In this document: in pieces, positions 54,332 to 63,891 of the stretch
Layout of the letters: every line of letters begins with the position of its first letter
How positions within the stretch are numbered: position 1 is the stretch's first letter
Source: Saprospiraceae bacterium
GTDB taxonomy: Bacteria; Bacteroidota; Bacteroidia; Chitinophagales; Saprospiraceae
Direction of reading: 5' to 3'
Length of the DNA stretch: 64,000 bases
NCBI GenBank assembly: GCA_027080725.1
Contig: JALWRC010000064.1
Location: 1 to 64,000, forward strand
Made by a program: the position numbers and the translations under genes
The notes under the pieces: model-generated
What the model saw: the letters and a program-made list of their open reading frames with translations, nothing else
What the model was told of the DNA's origin: nothing
The model's database searches: none

Positions 54332-55498
54332 TTATAATCGCTGATAAAGACTTAGCAACTCTTTTGAGGTAACTTTCCAATTGTATTTATTCATTACGGC
54401 ATTATACCCATTTAGGCCGTAAGAAGTGGTTGGCCTGTTGTGAATTAATTTGCTCAAATTATCCGCAAAACTTTCGGGGCTTCGATCCGAGTAATAGAGA
54501 CCAGCATTGGTCTCTTTGACTTTTTCTACCAAATAGTCACAGTCGGATACTAAAACGGGTTTTTTCGAACGGAAGTAGTGAAATATTTTATTTGGAGAAG
54601 TGTTGTTGGTGTGCTCAGAACGCAAATGTGGAATAATCCCAACATCGGATTTTTGCATAATCTCAAACATTTCTTCCTGAGTTTTCCATCCCCAAAATAC
54701 TACATCTTTTATATTGTTCTTGGCAACCTGTAGTTTAAGCGTTTGCTCGTACTTTCCTGCTCCAACTATCCAGAACCTGAGATTTGGAAAATCATTTTTC
54801 AGCAAATGATAGCCCTGAAGAGCATACTGCAAGCCACGGTGGACAGTTATTCCACCTGAATAAAAAAGAGTTATATGATTTTTATCCGGCTTCTCACTGC
54901 TTTCGATGAAATCATCTAATTGTATTGTGTTTTCTATTATAGACCAATTGGCATTAAATATTCCTGACGACTCCAATCTGGATTTCATTCCAGATGCTGT
55001 GACAATTAAGCCATCGCAATTATTCAACCATAGGGTTTCTTTTGAGTACCATTTAGGAATATTGACAAAATATCGGATGAGGGGATTAGACATATATGAC
55101 ATCCCGGCAATGAGATTTGGGAAATTCTCGTGTAAATCTGCAATAAACTTGATACGCGGAATTCTTTTTTTTATCTCATGTCCAACAGAACATAGGGGAA
55201 GGTCATGGCAATGCAAAACATCGAAATCGGTGGACGTGAGTAATTCTAGAACATAATTTGACCATATCTTTGTATAAAACGGAAATGCTGCTGTAAAAGG
55301 ATGGAGGCGATCTTTAAGTTTTTTGCTGATATTTATTCGAATAATTTTAACACCATGAATAGTTGCCTTGGGTGATCTTTTTTTGAAATTAGTAGAAAGG
55401 ATTGTAACACTATGGCCTGCCTCAACAAGGCTTTTAGCCTCTTTTTCGACTCTTTCGTCCTTTGGGTAGTCGTTATCCAGAAGCATAAGGATTTTCAT
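54332..55498 (-). CDS. Glycosyltransferase family 4-like protein
   Basis: The protein is about 388 residues from MKILMLLDNDYPKDERVEKEAKSL; a start at 55519 would add 7 residues. It has a GT-B fold: an N-terminal Rossmann half with FDVLHCHDLPLC and FIADLHENFPN, then a C-terminal half with LFYSGGITVHRGLQYALQG, FWGWKTQEEMFEIMQKSDVGIIPH and the nucleotide-sugar site around NTSPNKIFHYFRSKKPVLVSD. It probably makes a cell-surface glycan. It stands alone, not within a clear polysaccharide cluster. Confidence 0.82.
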   Translation of the reverse strand: MKILMLLDNDYPKDERVEKEAKSLVEAGHSVTILSTNFKKRSPKATIHGVKIIRINISKKLKDRLHPFTAAFPFYTKIWSNYVLELLTSTDFDVLHCHDLPLCSVGHEIKKRIPRIKFIADLHENFPNLIAGMSYMSNPLIRYFVNIPKWYSKETLWLNNCDGLIVTASGMKSRLESSGIFNANWSIIENTIQLDDFIESSEKPDKNHITLFYSGGITVHRGLQYALQGYHLLKNDFPNLRFWIVGAGKYEQTLKLQVAKNNIKDVVFWGWKTQEEMFEIMQKSDVGIIPHLRSEHTNNTSPNKIFHYFRSKKPVLVSDCDYLVEKVKETNAGLYYSDRSPESFADNLSKLIHNRPTTSYGLNGYNAVMNKYNWKVTSKELLSLYQRL

Positions 55499-55658
55499 TG
55501 AATTACTCGATTTGTTCATAGGTTAGGTCTAAATAAATAGCTTATGTTGTAATCAAATAAATAGATACTCTTAGAGGGGTAAAGGTACAACATCATTGGT
55601 GGATATATATGAGAGGCTAATACATTCTGATAAATTGATATCTAATTACAAAAACAGT

Positions 55659-55666
55659 TACCTTTG
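55659..55666 (+). promoter_or_regulatory. -7 box of the transaldolase-family gene
   Basis: TACCTTTG, an exact TAnnTTTG match, ends 22 bases before the ATG at 55689. A TTGA 20 bases upstream (55635-55638) is a plausible -33 element. Confidence 0.6.
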
Positions 55667-55688
55667 TCCCTCATTAAATCCAAAGCAC

Positions 55689-56345
55689 ATGCAGTTTTTT
55701 ATAGATACGGCCAATATTGAACAGATTAAAGAGGCGAATGCCTTGGGAATATTAGATGGTGTTACGACGAATCCCAGCCTCATGGCGAAAGAAGGAATTA
55801 CAGGAAAAGATAATATTTATAAACATTATAAAGCGATTTGTGATATCGTCGATGGTCCGGTCAGCGCTGAGGTTATTTCCACTGATTATGAGGGGATGAT
55901 GAGAGAAGCGCATGAACTGGTGGAGATCGCTCCAAATATAGTGATTAAGATCCCTATGATAAAAGAAGGAATAAAAGCCATCCATTCGCTTTCAGGAGAG
56001 GGAATTCCAACCAATTGTACGCTTGTCTTTTCTGCCGGACAGGCTATCTTGGCGGCCAAGGCCGGAGCTACTTATTTGAGCCCTTTTATCGGACGAATAG
56101 ATGATACCAATTGGAATGGAATCGAGCTAATAAGGGAGGTCGCCGAAATCTATGCTATTCAGGGCTTTGATACGTTGATTCTAGCGGCCTCTATTCGCAA
56201 TTCAAGGCATATTGTAGATTCGGCCAAAGCGGGTGCCGATGTGGTCACTTGCCCTCTTCCTTCCATACTTGGACTGCTCAAGCATCCATTGACAGACATA
56301 GGGTTGGCAAAGTTCCTCGCAGATCATGCAAAAGCTTCCAAGTAA
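55689..56345 (+). CDS. Fructose-6-phosphate aldolase/transaldolase family protein
   Basis: The protein is about 218 residues from MQFFIDTANIEQIKE, chosen because the promoter at 55659 lies inside the longer frame. The class I aldolase signs are GVTTNPSLMAKEG, the Schiff-base Lys in VIKIPM, and TLVFSAGQAILAAKAGATYLSPFIGRIDD. This length and these motifs fit the short transaldolase (TalC/Fsa) group, which either moves dihydroxyacetone units in the pentose phosphate pathway or makes fructose-6-phosphate from smaller pieces. The two are hard to tell apart by sequence. Confidence 0.9.
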   Translation: MQFFIDTANIEQIKEANALGILDGVTTNPSLMAKEGITGKDNIYKHYKAICDIVDGPVSAEVISTDYEGMMREAHELVEIAPNIVIKIPMIKEGIKAIHSLSGEGIPTNCTLVFSAGQAILAAKAGATYLSPFIGRIDDTNWNGIELIREVAEIYAIQGFDTLILAASIRNSRHIVDSAKAGADVVTCPLPSILGLLKHPLTDIGLAKFLADHAKASK

Positions 56346-56433
56346 TCCAAATAATGGGAGCGTTTATGTTATAGATGAGGGAGGCACTTCATATCAAATT
56401 GCAAAATGCACTTTGTCCCCCAACTCAAAGGAC

Positions 56434-57303
56434 TTAGCCGGCGATCCATTGCAATGCCTTTGTGATGAGGTTTTCCACTGAAGCTCTATAATCATTGACA
56501 AAGGTGCCTTTTATGCGATTGGCCAAAATCGTATTCAGAGAAATAGCTCTATGTCCTAGTATATTTGAAAGCCCAAAAATAGCGGCTGATTCCATTTCTA
56601 AATTGGTAATTTTTAATCCATCGAATTCAAAGTTAATCAGAAAGTCGAGCAGATGGGGTGAGGCGGCATTGGCACGAAGTGTGCGAGATTGGGGGCCATA
56701 GAAGCCCGGACATGTTAATGTGATGCCACGTTTTACATCGTCAGGAAGATTAATATCGGGCCATTCGGGTATTGTAAAATAGCTTTTAACAGGAAGGTGA
56801 ATGCTTGAGCAGTAATCATAATAGGTGGATTCAAAGGCAGCTTCTTGATCAGTAATGTCACGCTTGTAATAATAGAGTAAGTTGTCCATCCCAATGGCAA
56901 ATCTTGAAGCGACAATATCGCCGGGTTCGATATCGGGCTGCATACTCCCTGAGGTTCCCAAACGAATGATGCACAGTTCAGTTTTATTTTCCTTTATTTG
57001 TCGTGTTTGGAGATTGATATTGACTAGGGCATCCAATTCATTGAGGACGATATCGATATTGTCCGGGCCAATTCCTGTAGAAACTACGGAGATTCGCTTG
57101 TTATTCAAAAATCCGGTGTGGGTGACAAATTCCCGTTTACTGATTTGGTGTTGGATGGTATCAAAATGTTTGGACACCATGGGGACACGCGCCGGATCTC
57201 CAACGGTAATGATGGTGTGGGCTATTTGGGGGGGTGTTACCCCCAAATGATAGATGCTTCCATCGGGGTTGAGGACAAGTTCGGAAGGAGCAAGTTGATT
57301 CAT
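56434..57303 (-). CDS. Nucleoside phosphorylase (uridine phosphorylase-like)
   Basis: The 289-residue protein belongs to the PNP/UDP phosphorylase family, which splits nucleosides with phosphate. Key parts: HTIITVGDPARVPMVSKHFD (phosphate site), VVSTGIGPDNIDIVLNELDAL, CIIRLGTSGSMQPDIEPGD, and the active-site ITNLEMESAAIFGLS. The substrate range is not certain. The lipoprotein gene at 57314 ends 10 bases before its start, so the two are probably in one transcript with kbl. Confidence 0.88.
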   Translation of the reverse strand: MNQLAPSELVLNPDGSIYHLGVTPPQIAHTIITVGDPARVPMVSKHFDTIQHQISKREFVTHTGFLNNKRISVVSTGIGPDNIDIVLNELDALVNINLQTRQIKENKTELCIIRLGTSGSMQPDIEPGDIVASRFAIGMDNLLYYYKRDITDQEAAFESTYYDYCSSIHLPVKSYFTIPEWPDINLPDDVKRGITLTCPGFYGPQSRTLRANAASPHLLDFLINFEFDGLKITNLEMESAAIFGLSNILGHRAISLNTILANRIKGTFVNDYRASVENLITKALQWIAG

Positions 57304-57313
57304 TAGTGATTGT

Positions 57314-57811
57314 TTAGTTGCACAACAGGTGTATAGTTGGAAGGGTTAATATATTGGATAGATGCCCTGCTCTATCTCTTATAGATAGCTCATAAGTGAC
57401 TTCTTGAAATGTAGATACCGAGACAGGGGTACACGGAGGCCGCCCATCTGCAAAAATGCAACACGAGTTGTAAATTCTTACAGATGCCTCCACAGAAATC
57501 GGACCTGAAGTGGTTGACTTTATCAAGGGGAGTTTGAAAAATTCGACACTGTTGGTGCGCAAATCCTTAATCATTAGGTCAGGCATGGTGTCACCGGGCA
57601 TATCGCCAATGTCTCCATCGCCATCTGTGAAGTTAAACCGCACAATGACCGAATCGCTATTGAGTACCCCTTGTTGTAAAGTGTCTTTGGATAATCCAAT
57701 AAAGGTTAGCACCGGAGTATCGGGGTAGGGGTGTGCTTGATGGCAGCCATATAGCATCATGAAAAGCATGCACCATGGGGCTATTTTCCAGAATATAATG
57801 TGCCATTTCAT
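57314..57811 (-). CDS. Small lipoprotein of unknown function
   Basis: The protein is about 165 residues from MKWHIIFW (57811), with a lipobox LYGC (lipid-modified Cys23). The mature part holds VIVRFNFTDGDGDIGDMPGD, rich in Asp-Gly, which could bind calcium, and a beta-rich end with three Cys (SCCIF, PPCTP) and SIRDRAGHLSN. I recognise it only as a Bacteroidota envelope lipoprotein. A 14-base motif covers its start codon. It follows kbl by 21 bases. Confidence 0.65.
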   Translation of the reverse strand: MKWHIIFWKIAPWCMLFMMLYGCHQAHPYPDTPVLTFIGLSKDTLQQGVLNSDSVIVRFNFTDGDGDIGDMPGDTMPDLMIKDLRTNSVEFFKLPLIKSTTSGPISVEASVRIYNSCCIFADGRPPCTPVSVSTFQEVTYELSIRDRAGHLSNILTLPTIHLLCN

Positions 57812-57814
57812 ACC
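57801..57814 (-). repeat. 14-base dispersed motif (one mismatch)
   Basis: The minus strand reads GGTATGAAATGGCA; the ATG in it is the likely start codon of the lipoprotein at 57811. Confidence 0.5.
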
Positions 57815-57832
57815 AAAACAATCCATAGGCAA

Positions 57833-59029
57833 TTAGTCAATAACTCCAAGTTGTTGCCCGACTTTAATGAATGCGGTAATGGCTTTGTCCAGGTGTGCTT
57901 TTTCGTGAGCGGCAGAAATCTGAACTCGGATTCTAGCCTGACCTTTTGGAACTACAGGAAAGAAGAAACCGATGACGTAGATGCCCTCATCCAAAAGTGC
58001 ATTGGCAAAGGTTTGGGCGAGTTTCGCATCGTACAACATGATAGGCACAATGGGATGTACCCCTTCTACGATATCAAAGCCTGCCTCCCCCATATGTTTT
58101 CTAAAATACGCTGTGTTGGCCTCCAATTTATCCCTTAATTCTGTAGAATTACTTAATATCTCTAAAGCTTTCAGAGTAGCTCCAACAATCGCAGGAGCTA
58201 CTGAATTGCTAAACAGATAGGGACGGGAGCGTTGTCGAAGCATATCAACGATCTCCTTTCTGGCCGAGGTAAAACCACCCGAGGCCCCTCCGAGGGCTTT
58301 TCCAAAAGTACCGGTAATGATATCAACGCGCCCCATAGCATTATTGTATTCATGCGTCCCACGGCCCGTTTTGCCGGTAAATCCTGTAGCGTGGCTGTCA
58401 TCCACCATAACCATAGCATCATATTTATCTGCCAAGTCACAGATTTTGTCAATTTTAGCAATGATGCCATCCATCGAAAAGACCCCATCTGTAGCAATCA
58501 TTATCCGCCTTACACCGGAGGATCTGGCCTCCTTTAATTTGTCTTCCAGGACTTCCATGTCGTTGTTGCGATAGACAAAACGCTTTGCTTTGCAAAGGCG
58601 TACACCATCAATAATGGATGCGTGATTTAGCCGGTCAGAAATAATAGCATCCTCTGCACCGAGTATGGGCTCAAAGAGCCCTCCGTTTGCATCAAATGCC
58701 GAAGAGTATAATATAGTATCTTCCATCCCCAGAAATTCAGACAGCATATCTTCCAATTGCTTGTGAATATTCTGCGTGCCGCATATAAACCGGACGGAGG
58801 ACAGACCAAAACCGTACTGCTCAATAGTATCTTGAGCAGCTTTTTTTAATTGAGGATTGTTAGATAAGCCCAAATAATTGTTAGCACAAAAGTTGAGCAC
58901 TTCCGGCATTTTAGTGGTTTGAATCATCGCGCTTTGTGGAGAAGTGATAATCCGTTCTTCTTTGTAGAGACCTGAAGATTTGATTTCTTCAATCTCCTGT
59001 GCTAAGTTGTTTCTTATATCGTCAAACAT
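57833..59029 (-). CDS. kbl: Glycine C-acetyltransferase (2-amino-3-ketobutyrate CoA ligase)
   Basis: The protein is about 398 residues from [16 protein letters not shown]; an upstream frame to 59059 is longer but less likely. This PLP enzyme splits 2-amino-3-oxobutanoate with CoA into glycine and acetyl-CoA. Signs: [49 protein letters not shown], and the PLP Lys in [14 protein letters not shown]. The tdh-like gene ends 31 bases before it on the same strand, so the pair breaks down threonine. Confidence 0.95.
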   Translation of the reverse strand: MFDDIRNNLAQEIEEIKSSGLYKEERIITSPQSAMIQTTKMPEVLNFCANNYLGLSNNPQLKKAAQDTIEQYGFGLSSVRFICGTQNIHKQLEDMLSEFLGMEDTILYSSAFDANGGLFEPILGAEDAIISDRLNHASIIDGVRLCKAKRFVYRNNDMEVLEDKLKEARSSGVRRIMIATDGVFSMDGIIAKIDKICDLADKYDAMVMVDDSHATGFTGKTGRGTHEYNNAMGRVDIITGTFGKALGGASGGFTSARKEIVDMLRQRSRPYLFSNSVAPAIVGATLKALEILSNSTELRDKLEANTAYFRKHMGEAGFDIVEGVHPIVPIMLYDAKLAQTFANALLDEGIYVIGFFFPVVPKGQARIRVQISAAHEKAHLDKAITAFIKVGQQLGVID

Positions 59030-59060
59030 TGTTTCATTTTTACTAGTGAAATATATCATA

Positions 59061-60026
59061 TTAGGATAGAGGGGAAATAACAGTCATTCCATATTTATTT
59101 TGCAGATGCATCAACATGTCCATCGTCATTTTATGTAAGTCGTATTCTGGTTTCCACCCCCAATCGGAACGTGCTTTGCTATCATCGATACTTCTCACCC
59201 AACTCTCTGCAATTTCCTGACGAAAATCCGGTTGGTATGAAATGGTAAATTCCGGCATAAAATATCGAATAGACTCTGCAATCTCCTTCGGCGTAAAACT
59301 CATTCCGGATAAGTTGTAACCATAATGTACTCCTATTTGGGATTTTGGAGCTTCCATCAATTCGATGGTTGCCCGAATGGCATCAGGCATATAGATCATC
59401 GGGAGCACAGTGTCTTCCTTGAGAAAACAGTCGTAATGTCCCATTTTAAAAGCCGCATGGTAAATCTCAACAGCATAATCAGTTGTCCCACCCGAAGGGA
59501 TGGACTGCCAACCAATTACGCCGGGATATCTCAGGGAGCGGATATCAAGACCGTAGCGGTTAAACATGTAATCCGACCATACTTCTCCGGTCATTTTACT
59601 GATACCATATACTGTTGACGGGAGTAAAGGGCTATCTTGCGGAGTGTTTATTTTGGGCGTTGTGCGTCCATAGACCGCGATTGAGCTCGGGAAAAACACT
59701 TTTGAAACCCCCTTCTCAAGCGAGATTTCTAATACCCTAAGAAAACCATCCATATTAATATGCCAGGTCTTTTTGATATTGGCTTCTCCGTTGGCGGAAA
59801 GAATGGCAGCCAAATGATATACTTGTGTGGGTTTGAATTGCTCAAAAATCTCGGCCATCCGGTGAATGTTAAGTACATCCAATACCTGAAAAGGTCCCTC
59901 AGAGACACTGTTGGGGTAGATATCCGTTGCTAAAACATTGTCCCTGCCATAAATCTTCCTCAATTCGGCGGTTAGGACCGTGCCTATTTGCCCGGAGGCC
60001 CCCAATACTATTATCCGATCTTGCAT
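59061..60026 (-). CDS. NAD-dependent epimerase-type L-threonine 3-dehydrogenase
   Basis: In this 321-residue short-chain dehydrogenase the NAD site is GASGQIG (residues 9-15), and the catalytic Tyr and Lys are in [13 protein letters not shown]. The body has [16 protein letters not shown] and [14 protein letters not shown]. Epimerase-like Tdh proteins, not the zinc MDR type, are usual in Bacteroidota. Its position directly upstream of kbl supports threonine oxidation to 2-amino-3-oxobutanoate. A 14-base motif lies inside it at 59234-59247. Confidence 0.88.
   Translation of the reverse strand: MQDRIIVLGASGQIGTVLTAELRKIYGRDNVLATDIYPNSVSEGPFQVLDVLNIHRMAEIFEQFKPTQVYHLAAILSANGEANIKKTWHINMDGFLRVLEISLEKGVSKVFFPSSIAVYGRTTPKINTPQDSPLLPSTVYGISKMTGEVWSDYMFNRYGLDIRSLRYPGVIGWQSIPSGGTTDYAVEIYHAAFKMGHYDCFLKEDTVLPMIYMPDAIRATIELMEAPKSQIGVHYGYNLSGMSFTPKEIAESIRYFMPEFTISYQPDFRQEIAESWVRSIDDSKARSDWGWKPEYDLHKMTMDMLMHLQNKYGMTVISPLS
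59234..59247 (+). repeat. 14-base dispersed motif, within tdh-like gene
   Basis: Exact GGTATGAAATGGTA on the plus strand, inside the coding region. Confidence 0.6.
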
Positions 60027-60656
60027 AAAACTCTAGTTGTTGATACAAAGAATAATGAAATATCACTACAAAATGGTACTAAAAGCGCTAGAAGAAGAAA
60101 GTCTGACTTAAACCATTTAGAACTTTCAACATTTCTGGGTGACAAAGTTATATGAAATATTAGCATTTAGGTAACATGAGTGAAGTGAAATTATTATTAA
60201 TCTGAATCAAATCGAATGAACAATCCTCTCACTACAAATTATAATAGTCTTCCACTCATACAATATCAATGGTTACAATGACACCATTTGGGTAGCTCTA
60301 TTTCTCAAAAGTAAATATGCAACATTAAAGGTTTACCCTTAATATTATCTCATATACTATCAGGGTTTACACTGAAATATTCGATATATTAGAAATTATG
60401 CCTAATAAATGTTGTTTTATTCAGTATGATGGATGTATCTTTGGGGTATTGTTCCATTTTTAATACTCCATTATTTATTCTATTACTGTCTCCATGTCTT
60501 TTTTGAGAGGTACTCCCCCTACCAATATAGCATAAATACCACAAGCTTATTATCCGGTGTGTGTTTACGTTGAGTCCTGTGAAAGCTGGATCGTGTGATT
60601 CTACAATCTCCGATACATTAAGGCTTAATTAATTATTCACCATAAAAACTTTTATT
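60027..60656. other. Long intergenic region between tdh and the Cys-rich gene
   Basis: This is a 630-base AT-rich gap between divergent genes. I found no open frame of note, no strong hairpin and no repeat shared with other parts of the window. A long leader for the Cys-rich surface protein is possible. Confidence 0.4.
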
Positions 60657-62312
60657 ATGAAAAAGTTACTATTTTTAGCAGCGGCCTTCGTCGTAACCAC
60701 CTGGTTAGGCGGAATGAACACCATGTATTGTACCGGCTCAAATACCGGATACAACATTGAAAAATCCACCAATACTCCCGGCGTTTTAGGGGTGGATGTC
60801 ATTGCGAACTCGGAAAATTTGGACAGGGACTTCAAGTGTATTGACCACAAATGGAAATTCACCTACTTAGAGTGTACAGAAATTTATGGCAAACCCGCTT
60901 ATTGCTTTAAGCTGGTAGTCTATAACACAAAAGAGTGCGAAAAGTTTAAGTATAGTGTAAACGAGAATATGGCCCCAGGGTATCCTGCTTGGACATACGA
61001 CAATCAAGGAAACCTTATCATTAAGGGATGTTTTTGGGCCAATAATGCCAACAATCCACTATGTGTTAAGATTGACTTTTTGTCCCCCCTCTGTTGTGAC
61101 ATTGTAGCCTGTGCCAAGCTTCCTTGTTGCTATAAGAAAGAGTGGAAAGGGAAGGCAAAATGTGATCGGATTGATGGTAAGCCAGTATATTGTTACAGCA
61201 TCAAACTTTATGATGTAAAGCCTTGTGGAAAATTTACGATCACGACAGATGGAACTCCAGTTGCCCCCCCCACAATCGTTTATGACATTCTAGGAAATGC
61301 TACTATTAATGGTTGTGTGTGGACCTCCTCTCTCCCGATTAATGCCACTCAACTCTGCTTTAAAGTAGACTTTAAGGATCCGCATTGTTGTGATATTAAA
61401 GGATGCATAAAATTGCCCTGTTGTGAGCAAAAATGGAAGGGAGAATTAAAGTGCACTCATATTAATGGGCAACAGGTCATTTGCTATACTATTGTAGTCG
61501 CAGGAGCAAAAGACTGTGGCGGACTTGATTTTGGAGTTGAAGGAACTAGTGTCAATGGACCTAACATTGTCTACAATGCACTGAATGGTAATGCAACGAT
61601 TACAGGATGCGTTCTTGCTTCCTCCTTACCACCTGGCGCTTCTGAGCTTTGCTTTAAAGTAGACTTCAAGAGTCCACCATGCTGCGACTTTAAAGGTTGT
61701 TTAAAGTTGCCACCCGATTGTTGTAACAAAAAATCATATGGATTTGAAACCTACGAATGTCATGTAGTAGATGGCAAAAAGATTATTTGCTTCGTCTTTG
61801 TAGTGAAGGAAGCGAAGGAGTGTGATAAGTTTAATTATACCGTCAATGCAACAACTGTTGAAGGGCCATCGTACAGCTATTATGCCAACGGCAATTTGTA
61901 TATCAAACATTGTGTCACAAAGGTGGAAGGACACGAGCTCTGCATCAAAATAGATTGGTTATCAGACCTATGTTGTGATATCAACCAATGCTATCCACTC
62001 CCAGAATGCGTAGGATTCTCACCGCAAATAAAGGCAAGAAGTCAGTTAAGTGAAGACGAGGCAAATGAAATGATGTCGATTCGGCCAGTTCCGGCGGATG
62101 AATATTTGCATGTAGAATTAGGTGAAGGAGGTTTACCTGGTGTAATTATCGTTACTGATCTCAATCAAAAAGAGGTAGTCAGAGTGGCACCGTTGAATCG
62201 TGATGCAACGATTTATACTGGTGGATTGGCAAATGGTCTTTATGTAGTAAGTCTTTATGACCTAAGTGGTAAGCGACTCTCAGTCGAAAAAGTGCAGATA
62301 TTGCATAAATAG
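60657..62312 (+). CDS. Cysteine-rich four-repeat T9SS protein
   Basis: The 551-residue protein starts with a signal peptide (MKKLLFLAAAFVVTTWLGG). Residues 60-452 are four repeats of about 97 residues (about 60-158, 159-256, 257-355 and 356-452). Each holds about eight Cys in a fixed order: C.....GK..C(Y/F)....., .C..F....., GC....., LC.K.D......CCD...C..LP. The Cys pattern suggests each repeat is held by disulfides. The end (about 470-551, SIRPVPADEYLHVEL) is a T9SS type A sorting domain. I do not know the repeat family. It may be a surface adhesin or stalk protein. Confidence 0.8.
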   Translation: MKKLLFLAAAFVVTTWLGGMNTMYCTGSNTGYNIEKSTNTPGVLGVDVIANSENLDRDFKCIDHKWKFTYLECTEIYGKPAYCFKLVVYNTKECEKFKYSVNENMAPGYPAWTYDNQGNLIIKGCFWANNANNPLCVKIDFLSPLCCDIVACAKLPCCYKKEWKGKAKCDRIDGKPVYCYSIKLYDVKPCGKFTITTDGTPVAPPTIVYDILGNATINGCVWTSSLPINATQLCFKVDFKDPHCCDIKGCIKLPCCEQKWKGELKCTHINGQQVICYTIVVAGAKDCGGLDFGVEGTSVNGPNIVYNALNGNATITGCVLASSLPPGASELCFKVDFKSPPCCDFKGCLKLPPDCCNKKSYGFETYECHVVDGKKIICFVFVVKEAKECDKFNYTVNATTVEGPSYSYYANGNLYIKHCVTKVEGHELCIKIDWLSDLCCDINQCYPLPECVGFSPQIKARSQLSEDEANEMMSIRPVPADEYLHVELGEGGLPGVIIVTDLNQKEVVRVAPLNRDATIYTGGLANGLYVVSLYDLSGKRLSVEKVQILHK

Positions 62313-62356
62313 ATTTCTGAGCAGATCGATTACCTGTTATCATATTGTATAACGCG

Positions 62357-62386
62357 AAGAGCCGGGAAACTTCCCGGCTCTTTTTA
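62357..62386 (+). terminator. Intrinsic terminator between the Cys-rich gene and the TonB-like gene
   Basis: A stem AGAGCCGGGAA/TTCCCGGCTCT is followed by a T run on the plus strand. It lies 45 bases after the Cys-rich gene stop. Read on the minus strand it also ends close to the TonB-like gene stop. Confidence 0.85.
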
Positions 62387-62428
62387 CTTTTCTTTCAAAT
62401 GGCAATACTTCTGTTCACTTCTCCGTTC

Positions 62429-63436
62429 TCAATGATACTCGTGTCCTTCAATTCTGTATGTAAATGTCCCACATTCTTTGGTCGGAGCAGAATTGTCAGA
62501 ATAGAAGACAGATTGTTCTTTAAATCTCCTTGTGAAATTTCTGATTAGCCTTCGACTTTTAATAGTAGACTTTTTGATACTTCCTCTGGCATAAGTGATT
62601 TGGCCTTGACGATTAATGCAAAGAGACAGAACGATAGTCCCTTTGCGCAATTGTAAATCTCTGATGTCTGCACGTTTTTTTAGCCTTCTCTTGAGTGGGC
62701 CTTCTGTTTCAAAGTCTCCTTCGGTCATTCCATTTCCCGGGTCTCCCGGTGGCAAATCTCCATCTACTGTGCCGGAACCGGAAGCTTTTCCACCGTGGTC
62801 GGCATCTCCTTTGCCCTTGCCGGAAGCCTTTCCACCTTTACCTTCCCCTCTTTCGGGATTGGAGTCATCACCGAGGTCACTTCCTGAACCACTCCCATTT
62901 TTAGATGATTTTTCCTCCTTCATAATCTTATCCAAATCGGGTAGCATATCTTCAATGGAAGGACTTTGGGGGACTGTAGTAGGCACGGTAGTAGTCGATT
63001 GCGTCTCAATTCTATCCGGTGTTTCTATTGGGTCGGGATAGCTGGGTTTCTCTATATCTGGTGTAGTAATAACCCGCTCAATAGGCTTTGTCGTAGGAGT
63101 GGGCTTTGGTTTTTGGATGTCGGATACCGGCGTAACTTTCCGCTTAGTCGCATCAGATTTAGTGTTTTTCGGGGCTGGCTCAGGATTGGATTTCTGTGGA
63201 GATCCTGCATTTGACTTGGCATGTGCTTTACCACCGCCCAAATTTTTTGGAGGAGGAATGACCTTTGGCTTTTCAAATTCGATCACCACGGCAAAATTCT
63301 TGTCCCGGTCTAAATTTGTCTTCAAAAGTGGCCATAAAGCGAGCAGCAAAAGCAGACTGTGAATGATGATGGAAATCGTCATTCCTTTGCGTTTATTTTG
63401 TTCTTCTCCGTAAAGAGCTAAAGTTTGTCCAGCCAT
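62429..63436 (-). CDS. TonB-like energy transducer protein
   Basis: The 335-residue protein has an N-terminal membrane segment (GMTISIIIHSLLLLLALWPLL, about residues 18-38). A long Pro/Lys/Thr-rich then Gly/Ser/Asp-rich periplasmic linker runs from about 55 to 235. The C-terminal globular part has RKGTIVLSLCINRQGQITYARGSI, the usual TonB-like opening. The end CGTFTYRIEGHEYH is less typical. TonB carries energy from the inner to the outer membrane. No exbB or exbD gene lies beside it, though they may sit outside the window or elsewhere. Confidence 0.75.
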   Translation of the reverse strand: MAGQTLALYGEEQNKRKGMTISIIIHSLLLLLALWPLLKTNLDRDKNFAVVIEFEKPKVIPPPKNLGGGKAHAKSNAGSPQKSNPEPAPKNTKSDATKRKVTPVSDIQKPKPTPTTKPIERVITTPDIEKPSYPDPIETPDRIETQSTTTVPTTVPQSPSIEDMLPDLDKIMKEEKSSKNGSGSGSDLGDDSNPERGEGKGGKASGKGKGDADHGGKASGSGTVDGDLPPGDPGNGMTEGDFETEGPLKRRLKKRADIRDLQLRKGTIVLSLCINRQGQITYARGSIKKSTIKSRRLIRNFTRRFKEQSVFYSDNSAPTKECGTFTYRIEGHEYH

Positions 63437-63673
63437 AGTAGGTATTGTTTTTAGTAACTACTCTTGTATAGTCATTTTTGTATTAACGTCTAAGGTGATC
63501 ATAATTAGTATAATTATCAAGCAAACCGAGCTAATGAAGCTATTGGTGGAGCAGAAAAGTGCTGCAATTATGCATAACTGCCACTTGGCAAAGAAGTTCC
63601 TTCGTCTCAAAAGCTTTGCTAAACAGTATTGCAAGTTCACATCATACGCATAAAATGACCATTTAGAGTAGCA

Positions 63674-63689
63674 AATGTATATATTTTTG
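63674..63689. promoter_or_regulatory. Two back-to-back -7 boxes
   Basis: The minus strand reads TACATTTG (about 63672-63679), for the TonB-like gene. The plus strand reads TATTTTTG (63682-63689), for transcription toward pyrG. Both fit TAnnTTTG. Confidence 0.4.
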
Positions 63690-63739
63690 TTGTAATATGA
63701 ATGATTTTATTGTTTTTTTAGAGTTGTAGGGAAATGCTT

Positions 63740-63753
63740 TACCATTTCATGCC
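63740..63753 (-). repeat. 14-base dispersed motif (one mismatch)
   Basis: The minus strand reads GGCATGAAATGGTA, in the TonB-pyrG gap. Confidence 0.5.
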
Positions 63754-63844
63754 ATATTCCATTTATATTTGTAGTAGCTTTGCATCCCGTAATGAGCAGT
63801 AGATTGTCGGCCTTCCAAACCCACATTTACTGTATGCTTTCATT

Positions 63845-63877
63845 CACCTAAAACCTTATTTTTGATTGTTTTAGGTG
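63845..63877 (+). promoter_or_regulatory. Hairpin over the pyrG promoter
   Basis: CACCTAAAA (63845-63853) and TTTTAGGTG (63869-63877) form a perfect 9-bp inverted repeat. Its 15-base loop contains TATTTTTG (63857-63864), a -7 box, 28 bases before the pyrG start. It may be a protein-binding operator over the promoter, or a hairpin in a longer transcript. Confidence 0.5.
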
Positions 63878-63891
63878 AGAAATACTAACGC

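Noticed and set aside
56398-56420. Further end of the repeat element (TGCAAAATGCACTTTG)
   Set aside because: Only about 15 bases resemble the terminus, and there is no partner end nearby.
63458-63640. 60-residue minus-strand frame upstream of the TonB-like gene
   Set aside because: It is hydrophobic, but codon use and composition look random, it has no conserved motif, and it lies in the expected promoter gap.
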